The translations under genes and the position numbers were made by a program. The notes beneath the pieces were generated by a model that was given only the letters and a program-made list of their open reading frames with translations, was not told where the DNA came from and did not search any database. From NCBI GenBank assembly GCA_019509685.1, contig JAEKLU010000219.1, forward strand, positions 1-50,692: a stretch of 50,692 bases of DNA, read 5' to 3'. The DNA is from Mesorhizobium sp. Lineage in GTDB: Bacteria > Pseudomonadota > Alphaproteobacteria > Rhizobiales > Rhizobiaceae. Positions 34,672-43,113 of the stretch are shown here, piece by piece (position 1 is the first letter of the stretch; each line of letters starts with the position of its first letter).

Positions 34672-35660
34672 GCGGGCCTGTGTTCCGCAGTGAGATCATT
34701 AATGATCCGGTCCAGTTCGATGCCTTGGCGCCGCATTGGTGGAGACTCTGGGAGCAAAGTTCCTCGGCTACGCCGTTTCAATGTCCCGCCTGGTTGGTGC
34801 CATGGTGGCACACATTCGCGCCGGGAGAACTGGCGACGGTCGCGGTCTGGCGTGGCGATGAGCTGGTGGGCCTGGCGCCGCTTTATCTCGAGCATGGGAC
34901 CGCCAGTTCGAAGCTGCTTCCCGTCGGCATTGCGCTCAGCGACTACCTGGACGTTCCATGCCTTCCCGGCATTGAAGCCGAGGTCGCCGCCGCCATTGCG
35001 GAAAAAATCCTCTCGATCGGGTGGTCGCAATGGATTTTGTCGGATCTGCCCGAGTTCAGCGCGGGTCTGATGATCGCGCATCCCGATCTGAAGGTGAACC
35101 GGCCATCTGCTCATGCCGCTTGCCCCGTGCTCACCGTCACCGGCGACGAGACCCTGGCGGGCTGCGTTCCCGCGCGCCGCAGACGCCAGTTGCGCCGGGC
35201 GCGTCAGGCTGCGTCCAGACGCGGCCGAATGACGTTGTCGCCGGCACGGGGCGATCCCAAGACGTTCCTCGATCAGTTAATCCGCCTGCACGATGCGCGC
35301 TGGGCTGAAAACGGAGGTGGGGTGCTGGCGGACCCGGCTGTAGAGCAATTCCACAGGCGCTCACTCCCCTTGCTGGACGCCTGCGGACTGGTTCGAAGCT
35401 GGCTGCTCGCAATCGATGGCAGAACCGTCGGTGCGTATTATGGATTTCACCATCGCGATCGTGCCTATGCCTATCTCGGCGGCTTCGACCCTGCCTATGC
35501 CGAGGAAAGCCCGGGCGCGATCCTGATCGGGCACGCGATCGCCGAAGCGGTCCGCGAAAAAGCGCGCGAGTTCGATTTCCTGCGCGGTCAAGAGACCTAC
35601 AAATATGCCTGGGGCGCCGTCGACAGGTGGACGATGCGAAGGGTCTGGACGCGGAGATGA
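34668..35660 (+). CDS. FemAB/GNAT-like acyltransferase
   Basis: 330 residues from a GTG overlapping the previous stop by four bases. The first half carries [13 protein letters not shown] and VGLAPLYLE; the C-terminal half has [12 protein letters not shown] and [11 protein letters not shown]. This two-lobed layout matches the GNAT/BioF2 (CelD-like) family that transfers acyl or aminoacyl groups to sugars and lipids. It is probably cytosolic. In a mycothiol-like scheme it would correspond to the final acyl transfer, but the substrate is unknown. Confidence 0.75.
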   Translation: MSGPVFRSEIINDPVQFDALAPHWWRLWEQSSSATPFQCPAWLVPWWHTFAPGELATVAVWRGDELVGLAPLYLEHGTASSKLLPVGIALSDYLDVPCLPGIEAEVAAAIAEKILSIGWSQWILSDLPEFSAGLMIAHPDLKVNRPSAHAACPVLTVTGDETLAGCVPARRRRQLRRARQAASRRGRMTLSPARGDPKTFLDQLIRLHDARWAENGGGVLADPAVEQFHRRSLPLLDACGLVRSWLLAIDGRTVGAYYGFHHRDRAYAYLGGFDPAYAEESPGAILIGHAIAEAVREKAREFDFLRGQETYKYAWGAVDRWTMRRVWTRR

Positions 35661-35664
35661 TGCC

Positions 35665-36873
35665 GTGAATGCGACCGCGTCCAGATCCGCGCAGCGACGG
35701 ACAGCGATTAGCCTGACGGTCGAAGACTGCATGGCGGATGGTGCTTGCGCCGAAACTGTCATCGCCAGGCTGGCGCTTCATCTGCCGGCAGGGATTGAAG
35801 CGGCGGAATTGGCGGAGATCGTGCTGGGCATGGACCTGCCGGATTCCCGAGATCCGGAAAGGCTGCAACAAATAGCCGGGCTGCTTCGCTTGAAACCAGG
35901 CGTCTTTGCAACGTTGCAAGCGACAAGCGCAGCCGTTCGGCATGAACGCGATGAGGGCGAGACGGACGCAGCCGTCGTCATGCGGCTGGCGTCGAGTTTC
36001 GATGCCGCGGCGGCGATTTCCGGGGCGGCAAGCGTCCAGCTCGGCTCTCTCGGCGATCGCGAAAGGCTCTCGGCCACGACCGACGAAATCGTTGCATGGC
36101 TGGAGACACAAGACTTCACCGGAATAGGACGAAGCATTCTCGACATCGGTTGCGGCATCGGGCGTTTCGAGCGTGCGCTGTCCAAATCCTTCAAGAGGAT
36201 GGTCGGTGTCGACATATCCTCGCGGATGATCTCGATTGCCCGCGAGCGATGCGCCACCCTCGGCAATGTCGAACTGCGGCAGACTTCCGGCCTCGATCTG
36301 TCCGATTTCGGCGATGCAGATTTCGATTGCGTGCTGGCGGTCGACAGCTTCCCCTACCTGATGCTGGCCGGCGTGGCCGACCGGCATTTCGACGAAATCG
36401 CGCGCGTCTTGAAAAGGCCGGGCTGGCTGGCCTTGCTAAACTATTCATATCGCGGATCCCTTCTTCTGGATCGCATGGATATTCATCGCCTGGCGGAACG
36501 TCACGAATTGCAAGTCATCGTCGATGGGGAAAAGCCATTCCGGTCGTGGGATGGTGACGCTTTTTTACTTGCCCGGATCGACGGAACATTATCGTGCACT
36601 GCCAGTTCGGACGTCGAACAAGCGACACCGGTCGCCAACTTCAAGGAGGGATACATGGCATCCGGCAGCAAGAAACAAATCGGCAGCGGCAGCCAAGGTA
36701 AAGGGTCTGGCACCGGCGCAATGACCGACCTGACCAAGGACAAGATCGAGGAAAACGCTGTGTTGTCCAACCGAGACAAGAAGCAACACAGCGAGGAACG
36801 CGGATTGGATGGAAATCGAATCAGGTCCGATCAATATCAGGATCACACCGCGAATCGATTGCCGAAGGACTGA
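35665..36873 (+). CDS. SAM-dependent methyltransferase, last gene of glycan operon, reading into a small gene
   Basis: GTG 35665 with GGAG about 9 bases upstream. Residues about 1-140 are a helical N-terminal part (LTVEDCMADGACAETVIARL). Then comes a methyltransferase core, LDIGCGIGRFERAL, with LAVDSFPYLMLAG and LALLNYSYRGS. The natural end is around FLLARIDG at about 36585. No stop codon follows: the frame continues without interruption into the 72-residue small gene at 36655. Either the two are fused or the methyltransferase has lost its stop. It methylates a small molecule; the substrate is unknown. Confidence 0.75.
   Translation: MNATASRSAQRRTAISLTVEDCMADGACAETVIARLALHLPAGIEAAELAEIVLGMDLPDSRDPERLQQIAGLLRLKPGVFATLQATSAAVRHERDEGETDAAVVMRLASSFDAAAAISGAASVQLGSLGDRERLSATTDEIVAWLETQDFTGIGRSILDIGCGIGRFERALSKSFKRMVGVDISSRMISIARERCATLGNVELRQTSGLDLSDFGDADFDCVLAVDSFPYLMLAGVADRHFDEIARVLKRPGWLALLNYSYRGSLLLDRMDIHRLAERHELQVIVDGEKPFRSWDGDAFLLARIDGTLSCTASSDVEQATPVANFKEGYMASGSKKQIGSGSQGKGSGTGAMTDLTKDKIEENAVLSNRDKKQHSEERGLDGNRIRSDQYQDHTANRLPKD
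36583..36607 (+). promoter_or_regulatory. EcfG-type promoter inside the methyltransferase gene
   Basis: GGAAC at 36583-36587, 16-base spacer, AGTT at 36604-36607, 47 bases before the small-gene ATG at 36655, which has AAGGAGGG directly before it. Confidence 0.6.
36655..36873 (+). CDS. Small hydrophilic stress protein, 72 aa (nested in frame)
   Basis: MASGSKKQIGSGSQGKGSGT followed by IEENAVLSNRDKKQHSEERG is a Gly/Ser/Lys-rich hydrophilic protein of a kind common in rhizobia (VLSNRDKxQHSxERGxDG). It has an excellent Shine-Dalgarno, AAGGAGGG (36643-36650), and its own EcfG-type promoter at 36583-36607, so it is probably expressed as a separate stress gene. It shares its stop and frame with the methyltransferase upstream. 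The hydrophilic, disordered composition is reminiscent of hydrophilins, a comparison only. Confidence 0.65.
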   Translation: MASGSKKQIGSGSQGKGSGTGAMTDLTKDKIEENAVLSNRDKKQHSEERGLDGNRIRSDQYQDHTANRLPKD

Positions 36874-37024
36874 ATGCAGCAATGCCGTGTTCCGCGGCCT
36901 GCGAGAGCTGAGGGAATAAACCTGTGCAAGGGCGGACGGCGACCGTCCCGACGCTGGAGTTTGCCTTGTAATCCCCGGCGCTTGTCGCCACACTGAGATG
37001 AAGGGGTGCTATCAAGAGAATACG

Positions 37025-37201
37025 ATGTCTCGTTCGAGCGATAATGCGAGAGGCCCGCTTGCAGCCGAGGCGGTGGATCGGGAGATTGCCTCCCTTCTGG
37101 CCGCCATTGAGCGGGAAAAAGTCCCCGACCGCCTGACCAAGCTGGCGATCGAACTACAAAATGCTCTGGTCGAGAAACGCCGGTGCGATGTGAAGAGCTG
37201 A
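37025..37201 (+). CDS. NepR-like anti-sigma candidate, 58 aa
   Basis: The start is ATG 37025, preceded by AGAGA. The product MSRSSDNARGPLAAEAVDRE continues into IASLLAAIEREKVPDRLTKL and AIELQNALVEKRR. The block EREKVPDRLTKLAIELQ has the NepR arrangement (helix, PxPDR-type turn, second helix). It converges with the EcfG sigma factor gene with no bases between the two stops (37201/37202). Classical nepR lies in the same operon as ecfG; a convergent arrangement is unusual. Without a database search I rate this as a candidate. It shares VPDRxxxLAxxLQxxL with the protein at 13805. Confidence 0.5.
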   Translation: MSRSSDNARGPLAAEAVDREIASLLAAIEREKVPDRLTKLAIELQNALVEKRRCDVKS

Positions 37202-37756
37202 CTATCGGCGGCTGTCCATTTCGATATCGAGTTGACCATCTGATAGATGATTTCGTCTTTCCATCAACGTCTGCAGCGAACTCTCTCCAAGGAATTCGAG
37301 GACGTTGGCGCGAGCGCGGTTAAGCCTGCTTTTCACCGTGCCCACCGCGCAGCCGCATATCTCTGCCGCTTCCTCATAACTGACGCCCAGAACGCCTATC
37401 AGCATCAAGACTTCGCGTTGGTGTTCGGGCAGCTTCTGGATGGCGCCGTGAACTTCCTTGCTTTGTATGGTCCATTCCTGCGTGGCTTCCGAAACCGGCC
37501 TTGAGGACGCGCAGTCAAGCAGGCCAGGCGCTTCCCTGGCAGCGATCTTGATCTTGGTATAGTAGGTGTTGCGCATGATGGTGAAGAGCCACGACTTCAT
37601 GCGCGTGCCAGGCTCGAACTTGTCGATGTTTGCGAGACCCTTCGTCAGCGTCTCCTGCACGAGATCGTCGGCATCATCGGGAGCGCGGCAGAAGGTTCGC
37701 GCGAAAGCCCGCAGGGCAGGTATCAGGTCAACGATGGAAACTTCCTGGTCGGCCAA
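37202..37756 (-). CDS. ecfG: EcfG-type (general stress) ECF sigma factor
   Basis: 184 residues from TTG 37754-37756, preceded by GGAGG at seven bases. An in-frame ATG at 37826-37828 lies upstream of the predicted transcription start and has no Shine-Dalgarno. Region 2 reads LIPALRAFARTFCRAPDDAD, then DDLVQETL, NIDKFEPGTRMKSWLFTIMR; region 4 reads QKLPEHQREVLMLIGVLGVS and CAVGTVKSRLNRARANVLEF. The AREAPGL linker is typical of EcfG, the sigma factor of the alphaproteobacterial general stress response. A minus-strand GGAAC-N16-CATT site (37822-37846) could drive it, consistent with autoregulation. Its partner PhyR is not in the window. Confidence 0.85.
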   Translation of the reverse strand: MADQEVSIVDLIPALRAFARTFCRAPDDADDLVQETLTKGLANIDKFEPGTRMKSWLFTIMRNTYYTKIKIAAREAPGLLDCASSRPVSEATQEWTIQSKEVHGAIQKLPEHQREVLMLIGVLGVSYEEAAEICGCAVGTVKSRLNRARANVLEFLGESSLQTLMERRNHLSDGQLDIEMDSRR

Positions 37757-37821
37757 AGCGTAGCCTCCGGATGACAATGGTCCAGCTCCCAGACGAAAGA
37801 GTGTATGAGCGACCCCAGCTA

Positions 37822-37846
37822 AATGCATGGAAGTTTGTATCGTTCC
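37822..37846 (-). promoter_or_regulatory. Candidate EcfG autoregulatory promoter
   Basis: Minus strand GGAAC (37846-37842), 16-base spacer, CATT (37825-37822), one mismatch to CGTT, 66 bases before the TTG at 37756. Confidence 0.45.
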
Positions 37847-37998
37847 GGGCGTTCGAGATAACTCTCCAGAAAAAATCTGAACCTGCCGGAATGCCGAACG
37901 AACGGTTCGGCGTGTTCGCGCCGCCATGGCAAGCCGTGTTCGGACAAGGTGCGTCCGTCACCCTCTCCGCATAAGTGGGCGCGTCGGTTGTTTTTGCG

Positions 37999-38023
37999 GG
38001 AACAAAGCTATGCGTCAGCGGTT
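37999..38023 (+). promoter_or_regulatory. EcfG-type promoter for the catalase gene
   Basis: GGAAC at 37999-38003, 16-base spacer, GGTT at 38020-38023, 48 bases before the ATG at 38072. Confidence 0.65.
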
Positions 38024-38071
38024 CGGCGCCTTGAGCCGGACAAATCCGCCGGTGCTAATCGAGGATCAATC

Positions 38072-40183
38072 ATGGCAAAACCCACGCACCGTTCAGACCT
38101 CAAATCGGCAAACGGGCATGATCAGAATGTCGCTCAAGGAAATGGCGGAGAACTACACCAGGTCGCGGGAGCCGAAACGCCTGCCCTGACGACAGCGCTT
38201 GGAACGCCTGTATCCGACGACCAGAACACATTGCGGATTGGCGAGCGCGGACCGTCGCTGATCGAGGATTTCCACTTTCGTGAAAAGATCTTCCATTTCG
38301 ATCACGAACGGATTCCCGAACGGGTAGTGCACGCCCGAGGCTATGGCGCGCATGGCTATTTCGAGACTTATGAGTCGCTGGCCAAATACACACGAGCCGA
38401 CATCTTCCAGCGTGCCGGCGAAAAGACGCCCGCCTTCGTGCGCTTTTCGACGGTTGCCGGGAACAAAGGCTCATTCGATCTCGCTCGCGACGTGCGCGGC
38501 TTTGCCGTCAAACTCTATACCAAGGAAGGCAATTGGGATCTGGTCGGCAACAACATCCCGGTTTTCTTCATCCAGGATGCCATCAAGTTTCCCGACCTGA
38601 TCCACGCCGCCAAACAGGAGCCGGACCGGGCTTTCCCGCAAGCCCAGACCGCGCATGACAATTTCTGGGACTTCATCAGCCTGATGCCGGAATCGATGCA
38701 CATGGTGATGTGGATCATGTCGGATCGCGCCATCCCGCGTTCCTTCCGCTTTATGCAGGGCTTTGGCGTGCATACGTTCCGCCTTGTCAACGCCGACGAC
38801 CAATCCACCTTCGTCAAATTCATCTGGAAGCCGAAGCTCGGCATGCAGTCCGTGGTCTGGAACGAAGCCGTCAAGATCAATGGAGCCGATCCAGATTTTC
38901 ATCGTCGCGACCTGTGGGAAGCGATCCAATCGGGCAATTTCCCGGAATGGGAGTTGACGGTGCAACTCTTCGATCAGGCGTTCGCCGACAGCTTTGATTT
39001 CGACATTCTTGATGCAACGAAGATCATTCCCGAAGAGATACTTGAGCCAATTCCCGTCGGGCGGCTGGTGCTCGACCGGATGCCGGATAACTTCTTCGCC
39101 GAGACCGAGCAGGTTGCGTTCATGACGCAGAATGTCCCGCCCGGTATCGACTTCTCCAACGATCCGTTGCTGCAAGGCCGCAACTTCTCTTACCTCGACA
39201 CTCAGTTGAAGCGACTCGGCAGCCCGAACTTTACCCATATCCCGATCAACGCCCCGAAATGCCCCTTTGCGCATTTTCAGCAGGACGGACACATGGCCAT
39301 GCGCAATCCGGTCGGCCGCGCCAACTACGAACCCAATTCATGGGGACTGGGGCCGCGCGAGGATCCGCAGCGCGGCTTCCGTTCTTTCGCCGATGCCGAA
39401 GAAGGGCAGAAATTGCGCCTGCGGGCGGAGAGCTTTGCCGACCACTACAGCCAGGCACGCCAGTTTTTCAACAGCCAGACGCCGCCAGAACAACGTCACA
39501 TCGCCATGGCCCTGACGTTCGAATTGAGCAAGGTCCAGGCACCGGCTATCCGCGAACGCATGGTTTCGCATCTGCTGAACATCGATGAGACACTGGCAAC
39601 CACCGTCGCCGACAAGCTCGGCATTCGAAACATGCCTGAGCCGGCCGAAGCCGCTGTGCCACCGCGCGGGGATCTGCCGCCGTCGCCGGCGCTCAGCATC
39701 ATCGAAAACGGGCCTGACAGTTTTAAAGGCCGCAAAGTCGGCGTCCTGCTTAGCGACGGCATAGATACAACACTGTTCGAACAACTCCGCTCCGTCATCG
39801 AAACGGAAGGCGCGACCATGGAAGTGATCGCGCCCAAAGTGGGCGGCGTCGACACGGCCGACGGCGCTCACATCGAAGCCAAGCACATGATCGACGGCGG
39901 TCCATCCGTCTTGTTCGACGCGGTGGTGCTTTTGCTCTCCGAAACGGGTGCCGAGCTGCTGGTGAAGGAGGCAGCCGCGAGGGACTTCGTGTCAGACGCC
40001 TTCGCGCATTGCAAATTCATTGGCTTCACAGCGGGAGCCGAGCCGCTCCTGATCAGGGCAGGCGTCGCACCGGACGCCGACGAGGGCCTGGTGCGACTGG
40101 ACTCGGCAGCTTCGGCAAAGACATTTGTGGCGGCTTGTCGCAAGCTGCGCCTGTGGGCACGGGAAGCTGCTGTCAAGCTTTGA
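38072..40183 (+). CDS. katE: Large-subunit catalase (HPII/KatE clade)
   Basis: 703 residues from ATG 38072 (GAGGA six bases upstream; the frame is open to 37949 but crosses the promoter). Heme catalase: [11 protein letters not shown] carries the catalytic His, [11 protein letters not shown] the conserved Asn, [14 protein letters not shown] the heme-ligand Tyr. The 180 C-terminal residues form an extra flavodoxin/DJ-1-like domain ([10 protein letters not shown]) typical of large-subunit catalases. It converts H2O2 to water and oxygen in the cytosol. One unusual stretch is [20 protein letters not shown], where related enzymes usually have ERGSADT. An EcfG-type promoter lies just upstream, as expected for a stress catalase. 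Confidence 0.9.
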   Translation: MAKPTHRSDLKSANGHDQNVAQGNGGELHQVAGAETPALTTALGTPVSDDQNTLRIGERGPSLIEDFHFREKIFHFDHERIPERVVHARGYGAHGYFETYESLAKYTRADIFQRAGEKTPAFVRFSTVAGNKGSFDLARDVRGFAVKLYTKEGNWDLVGNNIPVFFIQDAIKFPDLIHAAKQEPDRAFPQAQTAHDNFWDFISLMPESMHMVMWIMSDRAIPRSFRFMQGFGVHTFRLVNADDQSTFVKFIWKPKLGMQSVVWNEAVKINGADPDFHRRDLWEAIQSGNFPEWELTVQLFDQAFADSFDFDILDATKIIPEEILEPIPVGRLVLDRMPDNFFAETEQVAFMTQNVPPGIDFSNDPLLQGRNFSYLDTQLKRLGSPNFTHIPINAPKCPFAHFQQDGHMAMRNPVGRANYEPNSWGLGPREDPQRGFRSFADAEEGQKLRLRAESFADHYSQARQFFNSQTPPEQRHIAMALTFELSKVQAPAIRERMVSHLLNIDETLATTVADKLGIRNMPEPAEAAVPPRGDLPPSPALSIIENGPDSFKGRKVGVLLSDGIDTTLFEQLRSVIETEGATMEVIAPKVGGVDTADGAHIEAKHMIDGGPSVLFDAVVLLLSETGAELLVKEAAARDFVSDAFAHCKFIGFTAGAEPLLIRAGVAPDADEGLVRLDSAASAKTFVAACRKLRLWAREAAVKL

Positions 40184-40197
40184 TGCGATAAGCGCTC

Positions 40198-40215
40198 CTG
40201 TTCATCGTGACAGGT
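40198..40215 (+). terminator. Weak hairpin between convergent genes
   Basis: CCTGT at 40198-40202 pairs with ACAGG at 40211-40215, loop of 8 bases, between the catalase stop and the converging stop at 40244. There is no U tract, so a shared terminator is only possible. Confidence 0.25.
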
Positions 40216-40243
40216 TGCGCCAAGTATTGGCTGTGGAGCGGGT

Positions 40244-40738
40244 CTACGGTTGGCGGCGCTCCCTGGCCCCCTGTTCCCGCTGCTTTTTCAGGACTTCGTC
40301 TGTTCCGACCAGCTTCTTTGCTCCGCCCGAGATGGTGGTGGACACCACAGCGGGCGGGTCGCTCGCCGGAAAGGAATCCTCCAACCCCGCCTGCAGTTGG
40401 TCTTCAAGCGTTTGAAGTTCTTCAGAGCGGTCCGGCGTTCTGCGGGTTTCTATCTTCTCTAGCGGCTGCTTCTTCTTCGGCGAATCGTTCGCTTCCCGGA
40501 TCAAGGCATAAAGCTGCTCGATCGCGAATTCCTTGATCGTTTCGAAATCGCCCCGATCGTCATCCGTCGCCTCGATCCGATCGACCATGGCTTTCTCAAA
40601 CCCCTTAAGGCTATCGCTCCCACTGGCGTAGGAAAGCCGCAACAACGCCTCGTGCAGCATCATCGGGGCGAATCGGGCTGCGGCCTCAAGCCTGAGTTGC
40701 TGCAATTGCTCTGGAGTGGCAGCTTGGAACGTTGACAT
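40244..40738 (-). CDS. Acidic helical stress protein, 164 aa
   Basis: The start is ATG 40736-40738, preceded by GAGAGGAAAGGG. MSTFQAATPEQLQQLRLEAA begins a helical N-terminal part; the C-terminus has LEDSFPASDPPAV, a motif (SFPASDPP) found in many small alphaproteobacterial stress proteins, then a charged tail. There is no signal. A perfect minus-strand EcfG promoter (40767-40791) is directly upstream. It converges with the catalase gene. Function unknown. Confidence 0.7.
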   Translation of the reverse strand: MSTFQAATPEQLQQLRLEAAARFAPMMLHEALLRLSYASGSDSLKGFEKAMVDRIEATDDDRGDFETIKEFAIEQLYALIREANDSPKKKQPLEKIETRRTPDRSEELQTLEDQLQAGLEDSFPASDPPAVVSTTISGGAKKLVGTDEVLKKQREQGARERRQP

Positions 40739-40766
40739 GACGGCCCTTTCCTCTCGCGAGCATATC

Positions 40767-40791
40767 AACGAAAGCTGACCGTAGATGTTCC
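40767..40791 (-). promoter_or_regulatory. Perfect EcfG-type promoter for the 164-aa protein
   Basis: Minus strand GGAAC (40791-40787), 16-base spacer, CGTT (40770-40767), 29 bases before the ATG at 40738. Confidence 0.75.
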
Positions 40792-40815
40792 ACGAGTCCT
40801 TTCGGCAACGCGAGT

Positions 40816-42111
40816 TCACATGAACCAGGTTGCCACCAGTCCCACCGAGGCCGCAAAAATCGCCAAGGTCGTGGCGCCACCCAGGATGTTCGTGCCTTTG
40901 CTATTGACCTTGTCACCCATGATCTTGCGGTTGTTGGACATGACGAGAATGAGAAGCAGCAACGGAGGCGTTGAAAACCCTTGCACGATCCCTGACCAGA
41001 CCAATGCTTTCATCGGATTGAAGTTGAAGAAATTGAGACCCACTGCCACCAGCGTGATCATTCCGATCGCGATGTAGAATTTTGGGGCCTGTCGGGGCTT
41101 CGCATTCAAGCCGTTTTTCCATCCCATTGCCTGGGCGAAATCGAAGGCGGCGCCGGCCGTCATGACCGGCACAGCCAGAAACCCGACGCCGATCACGCCC
41201 GCCGCAAACAGAATCCCGGCGGCGTCGCCGGCGAGCGGCCGCAGCGCTTCGGCCGCCTGCGCCGCAGTCTCGATCTGCGTCTGCCCAGCCTTGTAGAGCG
41301 TCGACCCGGTCGAAAGGATGATGAAATACATGATCAGATTGGAGAACGTCATGCCGATCAGGATGTCACGGCGAGATCGGCGAAGCTCGCTCTCGGTGGC
41401 TCCCTTGCGCTCTTCAAGGCTGGTTCTGCCTTCGGCTATCTCCTCCTCCACCTCCTGATTGGACTGCCAGGTGTAGAGGTATGCCGAGAGTGTCGTGCCG
41501 ATAATCGCCACAAGAATGGACAGGTATTCGCGGCTGAACTCGATCCTTGGCAGCAAGGTCCCGCGCAGGACCGAGACGGCGTCCGGTTTGGCAAGCACAG
41601 CGGAAACCACATAGGCGAGCAGGGCCAACGCCAGCCACCGGAACACGTTGCGGATCAAAGTGTAGGATCCGAACACCTGCAGGGCAAAAATGATGATCGC
41701 GACGACAATGACGGTCAATGGAGCAGGCAGCGGAACGAACAACACGACAGCCGCCGCCATGGCGCCAAGGTCGGCGGCTGCCTCGATCGTGTTGCCGATC
41801 AGTACGCCCACCAGGACCGACCAGAGCAGCCAACGCGGGTAGAAATCGAAAATAACCTTGAAAAGCCCACGGCCCGAGACCTGGCCGAGTTTGGATGAAA
41901 GATAGACGACGACATACATCATCGGGAGAGTGACAGGTGCCGTCCACAGCAGGTCGGGCCCGAAACGGGCTCCCGCACTCGCATAGGTGCCGATGGCCGA
42001 GCAGTCGTCATCGGCCGCACCGGTGATCAGTCCAAGCCCGAGGGCCCGAGCGATCCCACCGTCTTGTTCTTTGTTTCCGCTTTGGCCGGCATTGTCGGGT
42101 GGACCGCTCAT
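40816..42111 (-). CDS. Second atypical Nramp-family membrane protein
   Basis: 431 residues from ATG 42109-42111 (a TTG two codons upstream is an alternative; neither has a clear Shine-Dalgarno). About eleven hydrophobic spans. In TM1 the metal motif reads ADDDCSAIGTY, where Nramp relatives usually have DDPS and true Nramps DPGN. In TM6 the motif reads TTLSAYLYTWQS, with A where relatives have P and no Met-Pro-His. Between TM6 and TM7 there is a long acidic cytosolic loop (EVEEEIAEGRTSLEERKGAT). Substrate unknown; a Mg2+ or proton-linked role is possible. It is more related to the NRMT-like branch than to MntH. Confidence 0.8.
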   Translation of the reverse strand: MSGPPDNAGQSGNKEQDGGIARALGLGLITGAADDDCSAIGTYASAGARFGPDLLWTAPVTLPMMYVVVYLSSKLGQVSGRGLFKVIFDFYPRWLLWSVLVGVLIGNTIEAAADLGAMAAAVVLFVPLPAPLTVIVVAIIIFALQVFGSYTLIRNVFRWLALALLAYVVSAVLAKPDAVSVLRGTLLPRIEFSREYLSILVAIIGTTLSAYLYTWQSNQEVEEEIAEGRTSLEERKGATESELRRSRRDILIGMTFSNLIMYFIILSTGSTLYKAGQTQIETAAQAAEALRPLAGDAAGILFAAGVIGVGFLAVPVMTAGAAFDFAQAMGWKNGLNAKPRQAPKFYIAIGMITLVAVGLNFFNFNPMKALVWSGIVQGFSTPPLLLLILVMSNNRKIMGDKVNSKGTNILGGATTLAIFAASVGLVATWFM

Positions 42112-42295
42112 CGGCAACGCGGTTCTGACAAAGCCATACAGAAAGAATTCATGACAAGGATTCCGAACAGATGCCGACGAAGCAGCGTTTGGAGCTGCGC
42201 GTGGACCGTGGCTCGAACCTCTGGTTAGGCTTTTTGTTCCTGGAGGCCGGTCGACGACCGCCAGTCAGATGCGGTTCTTCTGGCGACCCTATCCG

Positions 42296-42886
42296 TCAGC
42301 GGCTTGTGCCGCCACCGATCACCATGCGAACACCAAGACCAATGATGAAACAGCCCGCGAGCCGCTGCTGCCAAAGCCTTGCTTGGGGGTGTCGCATGAT
42401 CCACGCGCCGATCACACCCGATGCCACGGCATAACTCCCCAACACCAGCACACCCGAGATCTTCTGCGTCGCCCCAAGCAGCACCAGTTGCAGGGTCACG
42501 GAGCCTCTGTGTGGATCGACAAATTGCGGCAGGAACGCAACCATAAACATCAGAGGCCAGGGATTGCTCAGATTGGCGATCATGCCTTCCCGGGCGGCGG
42601 CAAGCGGCAGGAGGACCCTGACGTCACCGGCGGGAATTGTTGCCGAGGCTGAAAGCAGAAGCCGGACACCCAGCCAGACGATATAGGCCGCCCCAGCCCA
42701 TCGAAGCAGGTTGAACGCCAGGGGTGAGGCTTGGACAAGCGAAGACAGGCCAAACGCAATCAGCGGAAGCTGCACCAGTCCGGCACCGAGCGTCATGCCG
42801 AGCACCGTGAACAGCGCAACGCCGCGCCCCTGCCCGATGCCGCGGGCCATCACCAACATGCTGTCGGGTCCTGGCGGTACCTGCAT
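42296..42886 (-). CDS. LysE/RhtB-family amino-acid exporter, N-terminus uncertain
   Basis: 196 residues from ATG 42884-42886. MQVPPGPDSMLVMARGIGQG and NLSNPWPLMFMVAFLPQFV are hallmarks of the LysE/RhtB exporters, with six predicted spans. The usual proteins begin about 16 residues earlier (LIDPSLWIAFVGTVIL), and that sequence is encoded in frame here upstream of the ATG. However, no ATG, GTG or TTG occurs in frame before the upstream stop. A Shine-Dalgarno AAAGGAG lies just before it, so a start codon seems to have been lost. The gene may use a non-standard start, be shortened, or be decaying. Confidence 0.65.
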   Translation of the reverse strand: MQVPPGPDSMLVMARGIGQGRGVALFTVLGMTLGAGLVQLPLIAFGLSSLVQASPLAFNLLRWAGAAYIVWLGVRLLLSASATIPAGDVRVLLPLAAAREGMIANLSNPWPLMFMVAFLPQFVDPHRGSVTLQLVLLGATQKISGVLVLGSYAVASGVIGAWIMRHPQARLWQQRLAGCFIIGLGVRMVIGGGTSR

Positions 42887-43042
42887 GAGGATGACGGTTC
42901 CGACGAAAGCTATCCATAATGACGGATCGATGAGGCAACTCCTTTCGCGCTGGCGATGACATCAAAGCGGCCAATCGTCACTGGGTTCCTGCAGCAAGTG
43001 AAAATCTTCCATCGCGAAGAATTTTGGAGCCGGGCATCGGAT

Positions 43043-43068
43043 GGAACGCGGTGCCGGTCCTGGAGGTT
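43043..43068 (+). promoter_or_regulatory. EcfG-type promoter (N17) for the DNA ligase gene
   Basis: GGAAC at 43043-43047, 17-base spacer, GGTT at 43065-43068, 45 bases before the ATG at 43114. Confidence 0.5.
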
Positions 43069-43113
43069 GAAAGGCCGGAGCCGTACTCAGACCGGCTTTG
43101 GAGGCTTGAACCG

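Noticed and set aside
35137..36387. 416-codon minus-strand open frame
   Set aside because: Shadow across the acyltransferase and methyltransferase genes; no family pattern.
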